Of a DNA stretch of 64,000 bases, positions 9,448-17,039 are shown piece after piece; the stretch's first letter is position 1, and every line of letters starts with the position of its first letter. A program made the translations under genes and the position numbers. The notes beneath the pieces were generated by a model. It was not told the origin of the DNA, searched no databases, and saw only the letters and a list, made by a program, of their open reading frames with translations. The stretch covers positions 248,001-312,000 of the forward strand of contig NZ_PRDG01000002.1 in NCBI RefSeq assembly GCF_017883985.1, written 5' to 3'. Source of the stretch: Streptococcus oricebi. Lineage in GTDB: Bacteria; Bacillota; Bacilli; Lactobacillales; Streptococcaceae.

Positions 9448-9764
9448 TTCGTTTCAGAGTATTGCGTTTGGCAATAGCGATGAAGCAGTCTGCGAACGGG
9501 CCTTGTATCTTATAATTGAATTCGGGCTTCAGCGAGGAGAATTCGCTAACGAGATAGTAGTGACTTCAAGATGCAGTAGACATCTGCTTGTAGGCGGCGC
9601 TAATGCCCTCATATCTTATGAAATTGAACATGCCCTAAAAACTTCGGAAATTAGAGAGGTAGCTGTTTTGGCTTTAGCCAATTACAGCTAAGACTACCTT
9701 TAGGTGCAAACCTTCCTAGAAGCTGAGGCTTCTTCATCAGGTTTCCTAAATTTCTCTCGTTTTT
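9448..9764 (+). repeat. Structured intergenic repeat, copy 1
   Basis: Bases 9448-9655 match 9840-10047 at all but one position (T9460 versus A9852). After a 51-base insert, 9707-9763 matches 10048-10104 with one further difference. The unit is rich in short hairpins: ATTGC-gtttg-GCAAT, CAAG-at-GCAG/CTGC-TTG, and AAACCT...AGGTTT enclosing a perfect AGAAGC-tgag-GCTTCT. It also carries an internal TATAAT (9511-9516) and one reading frame open across the whole core (it reads SFQSIAFGNSDEAVCERALYL in copy 1 and continues to LANYS before a stop). No homology to a known mobile element is recognised. It is either a streptococcal dispersed repeat or a structured RNA element. Confidence 0.8.
9656..9706 (+). 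repeat. 51-base palindromic insert present only in copy 1
   Basis: The segment is absent from the matching point of copy 2 (between 10047 and 10048). It folds as AGGTAG/CTACCT, then AGCTGT/ACAGCT, then TTGGCT-tt-AGCCAA nested inside one another. Its length of 17 codons keeps the repeat reading frame until the TAA inside it. It may be a miniature palindromic unit gained by copy 1 or lost from copy 2. Confidence 0.6.
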
Positions 9765-9768
9765 CGAC

Positions 9769-9805
9769 ATTTTACAAGCAAAACGATATTTTTTGCTTGT
9801 AAAAT
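9769..9805. repeat. 15-bp perfect inverted repeat between the two copies
   Basis: ATTTTACAAGCAAAA (9769-9783) is exactly complementary to TTTTGCTTGTAAAAT (9791-9805) across a 7-base loop. It is not followed by a T run, so it is not a simple terminator. Confidence 0.75.
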
Positions 9806-9839
9806 TAGTGCAGGCTGTAGAAAGGGCACATTAGTGACT

Positions 9840-10104
9840 TTCGTTTCAGAGAATTGCGTTTGGCAATAGCGATGAAGCAGTCTGCGAACGGGCCTTGTAT
9901 CTTATAATTGAATTCGGGCTTCAGCGAGGAGAATTCGCTAACGAGATAGTAGTGACTTCAAGATGCAGTAGACATCTGCTTGTAGGCGGCGCTAATGCCC
10001 TCATATCTTATGAAATTGAACATGCCCTAAAAACTTCGGAAATTAGACAAACCTTCCTAGAAGCTGAGGCTTCTTCGTCAGGTTTCCTAAATTTCTCTCG
10101 TTTT
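9840..10104 (+). repeat. Structured intergenic repeat, copy 2
   Basis: This is the second copy of the element at 9448-9764, offset by 392 bases, without the 51-base insert. The same reading frame is open and runs on to a stop at 10126-10128, ending NGPCIL. The near-identity of the copies implies a recent duplication or selection on sequence. Confidence 0.8.
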
Positions 10105-10107
10105 CTT

Positions 10108-10126
10108 AACGGGCCTTGTATCTTAT
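10108..10126 (+). repeat. Third, 19-base partial copy of the repeat
   Basis: AACGGGCCTTGTATCTTAT occurs at 9495-9513, 9887-9905 and 10108-10126. The third occurrence lies 14 bases before the lepB start codon and is followed by different sequence (GAAAG), so it marks a rearrangement boundary. Confidence 0.7.
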
Positions 10127-10140
10127 GAAAGAGTGTTTAG

Positions 10141-10698
10141 ATGGTAAAGAGAGATTTAATTCGTAATTTATTGATTTTAGGGCTGGTTTGTCTGGTCTTG
10201 ATTCTTCTTCGTTGTTTTGTGTTTACTCCTTATCGGGTTAGGATGGTAGATGCCAATTCCTACCTTAATCAGGGGGATTTAGTTCTGGCTACGAGGACGG
10301 ATTCTGTTGAGCGGGACGACTTGGTCCTGTATGAAGTTGACGGAAAAGATTACACTGGTCGGGTGATTGCCAAGGCCAAGGATTCTGTCACCTATATGGA
10401 CGATGTCTTGTATCTAAATAATAAAATCAAAACAGAGGGCTATTTGACCGGTCTCAAAGAGCGTTATCTGACAAGTGCTGATAGTAGCGGTTATTTTACC
10501 CATGATTTCACCCTGCAAACCCTGACTGAAAGTGAGGAAAATCAGGTTGCCACTGACTCCTACCTCATCTTAAATGATAATCGGCAGGATGAAAATGATA
10601 GTCGTAAATTTGGTTTGATTCCAAGTAAGCAGGTCAAGGGAGTGATTGCCTTTCGTCTATTGCCACTCAAGAAATTTGGTTTTCTTGAGACCAAGTAG
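10141..10698 (+). CDS. lepB: Signal peptidase I-like protein lacking the catalytic Ser/Lys dyad
   Basis: A 185-residue protein with one N-terminal membrane anchor (residues ~9-28) and an extracytoplasmic S26 signal-peptidase fold: DLVLYEVDGKDYTGRVIAK for box D, LILNDNRQDENDSRKFGLI for box E. Aligning box B (normally SM-PTL--GD) with VDANSYLNQGD puts Asp37 at the nucleophile serine; the general-base lysine of the (K)RVIG motif is Gly73. The same Asp/Gly substitutions are known to me from S. pyogenes SipA, which acts as a pilus-assembly factor and not as a protease. Position directly after pyk is where streptococcal lepB genes sit. No pilus genes are in this window, so its role is open: chaperone, regulator or relic. 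The ribosome site is weak (GAAAGAG). Confidence 0.85.
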   Translation: MVKRDLIRNLLILGLVCLVLILLRCFVFTPYRVRMVDANSYLNQGDLVLATRTDSVERDDLVLYEVDGKDYTGRVIAKAKDSVTYMDDVLYLNNKIKTEGYLTGLKERYLTSADSSGYFTHDFTLQTLTESEENQVATDSYLILNDNRQDENDSRKFGLIPSKQVKGVIAFRLLPLKKFGFLETK

Positions 10699-10763
10699 TT
10701 TTGCTTAAAAGAGCATCTTCTTGGATAGACGATTAGCAGGAGTGTTACCTCCTTTATAGAAAA

Positions 10764-10857
10764 AGAACAGGAAGGCCAAGTGACTCGCCTCCCGAGGTTA
10801 GACAAGAAGAGTCTAACCTTGGGGGCTAATCAAAGCCTCAATCCTGTTCTTTTTTTG
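10764..10857. terminator. Large bidirectional terminator between lepB and mntE
   Basis: AGAACAGGA (10764-10772) pairs with TCCTGTTCT (10842-10850), enclosing GGTTAGAC/GTCTAACC. T7 follows on the plus strand and TTTTCTA on the minus strand. The right arm lies inside the last codons of mntE. Confidence 0.8.
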
Positions 10858-12034
10858 TAATTTGGTGATAAATATTTTGCCAGTTTTCATGTCGACGCCA
10901 GATGCTAGAATGGCGGGCACCAGCTAGGTCATAGGTGATAAGCTTGGTTTTTTGACTGATTGAAATCAGTTCAAAGTTTTCAAAGTGGTTGTTTCCTTGG
11001 CTGGTCTGCTTTAGAAAGGCTTCTTTTTTGCTGACTTGGCCGGTCTGACTGATAAAGGTAAAGTCATCAGCCAGTAATTTTTCGTAGTCGGGAATTTCAG
11101 ATAGGATGATTTTCTCGTATTTGTAGAGTTTTTGGTAGATGTTTTCTGCTTGTTCGTCTTCGGGCAGGGGGGCTGGCTCTACATGGATATCAATATCAAA
11201 GACGCCAAACTTGCTTTTAAGAAGTTCCTCGACCTGCTCAGTTATATCGTGACTTTCATAGACAGATAAATCTGGATGCATCTCCAGAATCAAATCCAGA
11301 TAGATATTGCTACCATAGGTGCGCCCGCGCTGGGATTTGACGGCCTTAACCTTGGGAATTTGGAGAATAGCCTCTTGGTAGCTGGCCAACAATTTTTCAT
11401 CAAAACCGTCTGACAGGCTAAAGGAGCTTTCCATGAAAATCTCATAGGCTGTTTTTAGGATAAAGAGGGTGATGATGATGGCCATAATCTTATCGACAAT
11501 GGAGAAGTTCAGGGCGCTGGCCAAAATAGCGATACTGGTCCCTAGAGAGGTCACAGCGTCTGACAAGTTGTCCTTGGCTGCGGCATCAAGCGCCTTGGAC
11601 TGGACTCTCTTGGCTAGATTTTTATTGTAGATATAAACCCCCAGCATAATGATGGCTGACAGTAAACCGACAAGGGCTCCCAAGGGGTCAATGGGCTCTT
11701 CCTTATTAGAAATGATTTTTTGTAGGGTGTCAATTAAAACATCAAAACCGACAAAAAACATGATGAAGGAGGTAATGAGGCTGGCCAAATCCTCAATTTT
11801 CCAGTGGCCAAAGCGGTGGTCCTTGTCAGCGGGCTTTCGGGCCATTCTGAGTCCGATAAGGACTGCTAGATTGGCCACAATATCAGAAACATTGTTAAAA
11901 CCGTCGGCTACCAAACTGGAGGAGTTTAGTAAGGAGCCCATGATAATCTTGCTGCTGGATAGGACGATATAGACAGCGATGGCTAAAATGGCTCCGCGTT
12001 CAGCTAGTTTGAGATTATTAGCAGGGTTGCGCAT
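10838..12034 (-). CDS. mntE: Cation diffusion facilitator, Mn2+ efflux protein
   Basis: A 398-residue CDF transporter that exports divalent metal in exchange for protons across the cell membrane. The N-terminal LAERGAILAIAVY, the TM2 site LVADGFNNVSD and the TM5 site AAKDNLSDAVTS match the streptococcal manganese exporter MntE as I remember it. RMARKPADKDHRFGHWKIEDLASL is the conserved CDF loop. The cytoplasmic domain (from ~residue 205) has SQRGRTYGSNIYLDL and IHVEPAPLPEDE, and an extra ~100-residue C-terminal extension ending SIWRRHENWQNI is also present in MntE. It is divergent from pcrA with its own promoter. The metal specificity is inferred from family. Confidence 0.9.
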   Translation of the reverse strand: MRNPANNLKLAERGAILAIAVYIVLSSSKIIMGSLLNSSSLVADGFNNVSDIVANLAVLIGLRMARKPADKDHRFGHWKIEDLASLITSFIMFFVGFDVLIDTLQKIISNKEEPIDPLGALVGLLSAIIMLGVYIYNKNLAKRVQSKALDAAAKDNLSDAVTSLGTSIAILASALNFSIVDKIMAIIITLFILKTAYEIFMESSFSLSDGFDEKLLASYQEAILQIPKVKAVKSQRGRTYGSNIYLDLILEMHPDLSVYESHDITEQVEELLKSKFGVFDIDIHVEPAPLPEDEQAENIYQKLYKYEKIILSEIPDYEKLLADDFTFISQTGQVSKKEAFLKQTSQGNNHFENFELISISQKTKLITYDLAGARHSSIWRRHENWQNIYHQITKKEQD

Positions 12035-12064
12035 GGTAGCTCCTCTCTGGTAGTCTTTTTCATG

Positions 12065-12093
12065 ATTATAACAAGTTTTCTAAGACTTTTCAA
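12065..12093 (-). promoter_or_regulatory. mntE promoter
   Basis: On the minus strand TTGAAA (12093-12088), a 17-base spacer and TATAAT (12070-12065) with an extended TGT: a near-consensus promoter 31 bases before the start codon. A GGAG ribosome site lies just upstream of the ATG. Confidence 0.8.
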
Positions 12094-12139
12094 ACAGAGG
12101 CCCTCTTTCGGCTTCTTTTTGCTCTTTCTACTAAGAATT

Positions 12140-12169
12140 TTGCCCTAAAAATCTGAATTATGGTAGAAT
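12140..12169 (+). promoter_or_regulatory. pcrA promoter
   Basis: TTGCCC (12140-12145), an 18-base spacer and extended TGG-TAGAAT (12164-12169), about 50 bases before the pcrA start. Confidence 0.55.
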
Positions 12170-12219
12170 AGAGAGGATTGAAAATTAGAATTTAATACAA
12201 AGTAGAAGTAGGAGAAGTG

Positions 12220-14505
12220 ATGAATCCTTTAGTAAAAGGCATGAATGACCGGCAGGCTGAGGCTGTTGAGACAACAGAAGGCCCCCTCTTGATTATGGCT
12301 GGGGCAGGGTCTGGTAAGACCCGGGTCTTGACCCACCGGATTGCCTATTTGATTGATGAAAAAATGGTCAACCCTTGGAATATCCTGGCCATTACCTTTA
12401 CCAATAAGGCCGCACGGGAGATGAAGGAGCGGGCAGCCCTCTTAAACCCGGCGACCGAGGATTGCTTGATTGCGACCTTTCACTCCATGTGTGTGCGGAT
12501 TTTAAGGCGGGAAGCTGATCATATCGGCTATAATCGCAATTTCACCATTTTGGATCCTGGAGAACAGCGGACCTTGATGAAGCGAATTCTTAAAAGTCTG
12601 AATCTCGATCCCAAGAAGTGGAATGAGCGGTCTATCTTGGGGACCATTTCCAATGCCAAAAATGACTTGATTGATGAAGTGGCTTACACTAAGCTAGCTG
12701 GAGATGTTTATAGTCAGGTGGTTGCCCAGTGCTATACGGCCTATCAGAAGGAATTGCGCCAGTCGGAGGCTATGGACTTTGATGACTTGATTATGCTGAC
12801 TTTGCGCCTTTTTGATAGCAATCCAGATGTGTTGACTTATTACCAGCAGCGCTATCAATACATCCATGTGGATGAGTATCAAGATACCAACCATGCCCAG
12901 TACCAGCTAGTTAAGCTTCTGGCCTCTCGTTTTAAAAACATCTGTGTGGTAGGGGATGCTGACCAGTCTATTTATGGCTGGCGGGGGGCGGATATGCAAA
13001 ATATCCTGGACTTTGAAAAGGACTATCCTACTGCCAAGCTGGTCTTGCTGGAGGAGAATTACCGGTCGACCAAGAAAATTCTTCAAGCAGCCAATGATGT
13101 CATTAGCAATAATCGCAATCGGCGGCCTAAGAAACTGTGGACCCAAAACCAGGAAGGGCAAGAAATTATCTATTATCGGGCCGAAGATGAACAGGCCGAA
13201 GCCTTCTTTGTTGCTCGAAAGATTGATGAATTGCTATCTCAAGGAAGATACAAATACCAAGATTTTGCGGTGCTTTATCGGACCAATGCCCAGTCGCGGA
13301 CCATTGAAGAAGCCCTGCTCAAATCCAATATCCCCTATGCCATGGTGGGAGGGACCAAGTTTTACAGCCGTAAGGAAATCAGGGATTTGATTGCCTACTT
13401 GAACCTCATAGCTAATCCTCGGGATAATATTAGCTTTGAGCGGGTTATCAATGAGCCCAAGAGAGGGATAGGACCTGGAACGGTTGAAAAATTAAGAACT
13501 TTTGCAACAGAGCAGGGCCTCTCGCTTCTAGAAGCGGCTGAAAATCTTCTTTTTTCATCAATTAAGGGTAAGGCGGCCCAGGCCTTGATTAATTTTGCCC
13601 AGCTTATTCTGTCCTGGCGGGAGTCCTTGGATAGGCTCCCCCTGACAGAGCTAGTCGAGCAAGTTCTGGATAAGACGGGCTATTCTGAGGCCCTACAAAT
13701 CCAAAATACCTTGGAAAGTCAGGCCCGTTTAGAAAATATCCAGGAATTTCTCTCTGTTACTAAAAACTTTGATGAGAAGGTAGAAGAGGGAGAGGAAGAA
13801 AGTGGCCTGGACAAGCTGAGTCGTTTTCTCAACGACTTGGCCCTGGTGGCTGATACGGATGACGGGGACCAGGTGAATAGCCAGGTGACCTTGATGACCC
13901 TCCATGCAGCCAAGGGCTTGGAGTTTCCAGTGGTCTTTATCATCGGAATGGAGGAGAATGTCTTTCCTTTAAGCCGAGCTACAGAAGATGATGACCAGCT
14001 AGAAGAAGAGCGCCGCTTGGCCTATGTAGGGATTACTCGGGCCGAAGAGGTTCTCTTTTTGACCAATGCCAATTCGCGTTTGCTCTACGGGAAGACCAAT
14101 TTCAACCGTCCAACTCGCTTTTTGACGGAGATTTCCTCGGATTTGCTGGCTTACCAAGGCCAGGCCAGGCCGGCAAATAGTGCTTTTAAGGTGACTTATG
14201 CTAATAGCAGCACCCAGCAGTTTGGGCAAGGAATGAGCTTGCAAGAGGCGCTTCAGGAGCGCAAGCGAGAGGCACGGCCAACTTCTTTTTCCTCAAGTCA
14301 ATTGCCTTTTGGCAAGCAAGCCAACAGCGAGAGCCCAGCAGTCACTTGGTCCATTGGTGATCTGGCCCAGCATAAGAAATGGGGCCAGGGGACGGTGCTT
14401 GAGGTGTCGGGCACAGGCGACAAGCAGGAGCTGAAAATCAATTTCCCAGAAATTGGACTGAAAAAGGTGCTCGCTAGTTTTTTAAGACCGATTGAAGATA
14501 AATAA
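12220..14505 (+). CDS. pcrA: ATP-dependent DNA helicase, UvrD/PcrA family
   Basis: A 761-residue superfamily 1A helicase that unwinds DNA 3' to 5' in repair and rolling-circle replication. Motifs in order: Q-motif LNDRQ-like [21 protein letters not shown]; Ia [45 protein letters not shown] region [50 protein letters not shown]. The C-terminal tail ends in a Tudor-like RNA polymerase-binding segment ([22 protein letters not shown]). GTG 12217 and ATG 12220 are adjacent; AGGAG at 12210-12214 fits ATG better. It is monocistronic, with its own promoter and terminator. Confidence 0.95.
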   Translation: MNPLVKGMNDRQAEAVETTEGPLLIMAGAGSGKTRVLTHRIAYLIDEKMVNPWNILAITFTNKAAREMKERAALLNPATEDCLIATFHSMCVRILRREADHIGYNRNFTILDPGEQRTLMKRILKSLNLDPKKWNERSILGTISNAKNDLIDEVAYTKLAGDVYSQVVAQCYTAYQKELRQSEAMDFDDLIMLTLRLFDSNPDVLTYYQQRYQYIHVDEYQDTNHAQYQLVKLLASRFKNICVVGDADQSIYGWRGADMQNILDFEKDYPTAKLVLLEENYRSTKKILQAANDVISNNRNRRPKKLWTQNQEGQEIIYYRAEDEQAEAFFVARKIDELLSQGRYKYQDFAVLYRTNAQSRTIEEALLKSNIPYAMVGGTKFYSRKEIRDLIAYLNLIANPRDNISFERVINEPKRGIGPGTVEKLRTFATEQGLSLLEAAENLLFSSIKGKAAQALINFAQLILSWRESLDRLPLTELVEQVLDKTGYSEALQIQNTLESQARLENIQEFLSVTKNFDEKVEEGEEESGLDKLSRFLNDLALVADTDDGDQVNSQVTLMTLHAAKGLEFPVVFIIGMEENVFPLSRATEDDDQLEEERRLAYVGITRAEEVLFLTNANSRLLYGKTNFNRPTRFLTEISSDLLAYQGQARPANSAFKVTYANSSTQQFGQGMSLQEALQERKREARPTSFSSSQLPFGKQANSESPAVTWSIGDLAQHKKWGQGTVLEVSGTGDKQELKINFPEIGLKKVLASFLRPIEDK

Positions 14506-14511
14506 AAAAGG

Positions 14512-14550
14512 AAACTATTCCCAATCTGCTTGATTTGTGAATAGTTTTTA
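14512..14550 (+). terminator. pcrA terminator
   Basis: AAACTATTC (14512-14520) pairs with GAATAGTTT (14539-14547), followed by TTACTTTT. Confidence 0.75.
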
Positions 14551-14557
14551 CTTTTAC

Positions 14558-14586
14558 TTGACATTGACATTATCAGAAATTATAAT
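14558..14586 (+). promoter_or_regulatory. Consensus promoter of the tetR-ABC exporter operon
   Basis: TTGACA (14558-14563), exactly 17 bases, then TATAAT (14581-14586): the only perfect sigma-A promoter noticed in the window. Such a strong promoter suggests control by repression, and an operator lies directly downstream. Confidence 0.9.
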
Positions 14587-14597
14587 ATAAATAGGAA

Positions 14598-14618
14598 GTT
14601 GATAACTATGTTATCGAC
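14598..14618. promoter_or_regulatory. Probable TetR operator
   Basis: A 21-bp inverted repeat with one mismatch: the core GATAACTATGTTATC is perfect and flanked by GTT/GAC. It begins 12 bases after the -10, so a bound repressor would block initiation. Size and place fit a TetR dimer site for the adjacent regulator (autoregulation). The assignment is inferred. Confidence 0.7.
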
Positions 14619-14635
14619 CGAAAGGAAGGGAGCCC

Positions 14636-15268
14636 ATGGAAGTCGAACAAGACAAGATTAGACAAGATATTTTAGCTAGTGCACGCTTAGAATTCACCAA
14701 ATTCAGTTATCGTGGGGCATCTGTCAGAAGGATCTGCCAGCAGGCGGGTGTGACGACAGGGGCACTCTACAAGCGCTTTAAGGGCAAGGAAGATTTATTT
14801 TTCGCTCTTATTCAGCCGACTTTGGATACTTTTGCGACCGTAGCAGCCGAAAAAAAGGAAGAATACGATAGACTGCTAGCTGAGGATGAATTATATAAAC
14901 TTCGTGGCTATAATATTGAGGATACTCGAGCAGCCATGGAGCTATTCTTTAATCATAAGGAAGATATGCAGTTGCTCTTGTTTAAATCGGAGGGGACAAG
15001 CCGAATGAATTTCCAAAAGGAAACGACCCGCTATGACGTCGAGGAGACTTATGGTTATTTGCTGAAGGCTCATCAGGCTGGAAAAACCAAGTATCTGTTG
15101 GAGAAAAAGTATTTGGAATCAGCCCTAGAGACTTACTATACCGCCTTTTTCAAACCCTTGGCTCAGGATTGGACCAAGGAGGAAGCAATGAAATATTGTG
15201 ACTATCTAACTATGCTTTTTGACTGGCCAAAATTTTTTGGTCTTATAGAGGAGGAAAGAAATGGTTGA
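14636..15268 (+). CDS. TetR/AcrR-family transcriptional regulator
   Basis: A 210-residue regulator. The N-terminal DNA-binding domain covers residues ~1-55, with the helix-turn-helix ASVRRICQQAGVTTGALYKR followed by the typical FKGKEDLFFALI. The rest is an all-helical ligand domain without a recognisable signature. The start ATG 14636 follows GAAAGGAAGGG. It is the first gene of an operon with two ABC exporter genes; its last bases overlap the next start by eight (ATGGTTGA). It presumably represses its own operon through the palindrome at 14598-14618 and is released by a compound that the exporter removes. The inducer is unknown. Confidence 0.9.
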   Translation: MEVEQDKIRQDILASARLEFTKFSYRGASVRRICQQAGVTTGALYKRFKGKEDLFFALIQPTLDTFATVAAEKKEEYDRLLAEDELYKLRGYNIEDTRAAMELFFNHKEDMQLLLFKSEGTSRMNFQKETTRYDVEETYGYLLKAHQAGKTKYLLEKKYLESALETYYTAFFKPLAQDWTKEEAMKYCDYLTMLFDWPKFFGLIEEERNG

Positions 15269-17039
15269 CAGAAAGAAAAAATCGCTTTTGTCGTGGATTT
15301 TAGAGTTTATCAGGCCTCATAAATTTTACTTTGTGGCTAGCTTGATTTTCGCTTTTGCCTCGGTCATTAGCGGTTTTTTGCCATATTTTTTCATTGGAAA
15401 TATCATTAGCCAACTGCTAGCTGGCAATCAAGACTGGAATTTTTATCTGGGAATGAGTCTATGGATAGGTCTATGCTGGCTGGGCTACTGGGGTTTTCAT
15501 GCTCTTTCAACTGCCCTGTCCCACAAGGCCACCTTTGCTATTTTGGCGGAGATGCGCTATCATTTGACCGAAAAGATGGCCAAGTTGCCTTTAGGAGAGG
15601 TCCTGAATCAATCGTCAGGTAGTTATAAAAATATCATTGTTGAGCGGGTAGATGCGACAGAGACTACCCTGGCCCACCTGATTCCAGAGTTTACCTCTAA
15701 CCTACTAGGCCCTCTGGTTGTTCTAATCGCTATGCTAATGATTGACTGGCGCTTGACCCTCCTGTCTCTTTTGACAATTCCGATAGCTATCCTAGCCTAT
15801 GCTAATATGATGCGTAAGAGTCAAGGGGACTTTGAAAATACGGTGGAAAAGACCAAGGTCCTCAATGATACAGCTGTAGAGTATATCAATGGGATTGAGG
15901 TCATCAAGGTTTTTGGTAAGGAAAAATTTTCTTATGATAAGTTTGTTCAAGCAGCCAAGGCTGGAGCAGACTGTTTTATCGACTGGATGCGCAAGTGCCA
16001 GTTGGAAATGGCCCTTTTAACAGCGGTCCTGCCAGCTAACCTCTTGTTTTTATTGCCAACTGGGGGCTTTTTTTACCTAAGGGGCTGGATTTCTGCTAAC
16101 AATTTAATCTTGCTGATTATCCTATCCCTTAGTCTCTTAACTCCTTTAATCCTAGTGGCCAGCTATATGGATGACTTACGCAAGATTGCTAGCACTTTTG
16201 GCCAGATTATCTCTATCCTAGAAAAGGCGGATTTGCAGCGGCCGGAATATTTGCAAGAAGAAATCGAGGATTCTAGTCTGGTGATGGAGGAGGTATCATT
16301 TGGCTATCAAGAGGATGAGGAAGTTCTTCACCAGCTCTCACTAGAGATTAGGCCGGGTGAAGTTACGGCCTTGGTCGGTCCTTCAGGCAGTGGCAAGTCT
16401 ACTATTGCCAAACTCCTGGCCTCCTTCTGGGATGTTGACAAGGGGGCTATTTACCTAGGCGGGGTCAATGTCAAGCAGATACCTCTGGACTATTATAGCC
16501 AGCACATCGCCTATGTCACCCAGGACAACTACCTCTTTGATGAAAGCATTATGGAAAATATTCGCTTGGGTAAGCCCCAGGCTAGTGATGAAGAGGTCAT
16601 AGAGATTGCTCGTAAGTGTGGTTGCTATGACTTTATTATGCAGCTGGAAAAGGGCTTTGATACCCTGGTCGGCCCAGCAGGTGGTCGCTTGTCAGGCGGG
16701 GAACGTCAGCGGATTGCCATTGCCAGAGCCATGCTCAAGGACGCTCCCATCATCATTCTGGATGAGGCAACTGCCTATACCGATCCGGAAAATGAGGCCA
16801 AAATTCAGGCTAGTCTAGCTCGCTTAGTCCAAGGAAAGACCTTGATTGTCATTGCCCACCGTCTATCAACCATTGTGACGGCTGATCAGATTGCAGTTAT
16901 CAAGGATGGTCAGCTAGAAGCTTGTGGCAAGCACCAGGAACTATTGGCTAGCTGCCCTCTCTATCATGCTATGTGGCAGGCCCATATAGCAGTTAAAGAT
17001 GGAGAATCTAATCTAGAAGGAGGTCTGGCCCATGCTTGA
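15261..17039 (+). CDS. ABC exporter half-transporter, subunit 1
   Basis: A 592-residue fused transmembrane/ATPase protein (type IV exporter). Residues ~15-310 hold six membrane helices; the nucleotide-binding domain follows from ~340. Walker A is [14 protein letters not shown], the Q-loop VTQDNYLF, the signature GGRLSGGERQRIAIARAM, Walker B IIILDEATAYTDPENE and the switch AHRLS. All catalytic residues are present. It overlaps the tetR stop and the next gene start by eight bases each (ATGGTTGA, ATGCTTGA), so translation is coupled. Together with the next gene it should form a heterodimeric exporter. The subfamily is close to the MdlB/YbtP-like group; the substrate (drug, metallophore, porphyrin or peptide) cannot be decided from sequence. 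Confidence 0.9.
   Translation: MVDRKKKSLLSWILEFIRPHKFYFVASLIFAFASVISGFLPYFFIGNIISQLLAGNQDWNFYLGMSLWIGLCWLGYWGFHALSTALSHKATFAILAEMRYHLTEKMAKLPLGEVLNQSSGSYKNIIVERVDATETTLAHLIPEFTSNLLGPLVVLIAMLMIDWRLTLLSLLTIPIAILAYANMMRKSQGDFENTVEKTKVLNDTAVEYINGIEVIKVFGKEKFSYDKFVQAAKAGADCFIDWMRKCQLEMALLTAVLPANLLFLLPTGGFFYLRGWISANNLILLIILSLSLLTPLILVASYMDDLRKIASTFGQIISILEKADLQRPEYLQEEIEDSSLVMEEVSFGYQEDEEVLHQLSLEIRPGEVTALVGPSGSGKSTIAKLLASFWDVDKGAIYLGGVNVKQIPLDYYSQHIAYVTQDNYLFDESIMENIRLGKPQASDEEVIEIARKCGCYDFIMQLEKGFDTLVGPAGGRLSGGERQRIAIARAMLKDAPIIILDEATAYTDPENEAKIQASLARLVQGKTLIVIAHRLSTIVTADQIAVIKDGQLEACGKHQELLASCPLYHAMWQAHIAVKDGESNLEGGLAHA

Noticed and set aside
9324-9515. Open frame upstream of the repeats
   Set aside because: It spans the lepB promoter and the start of repeat copy 1, has no ribosome site and no protein-like composition.
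9503-10128. Two short repeat-encoded ORFs beginning at TTG
   Set aside because: The frame is open upstream of the TTG and through all hairpins, with no ribosome site. I treat it as part of a repeat; coding is not excluded, so it is mentioned there.
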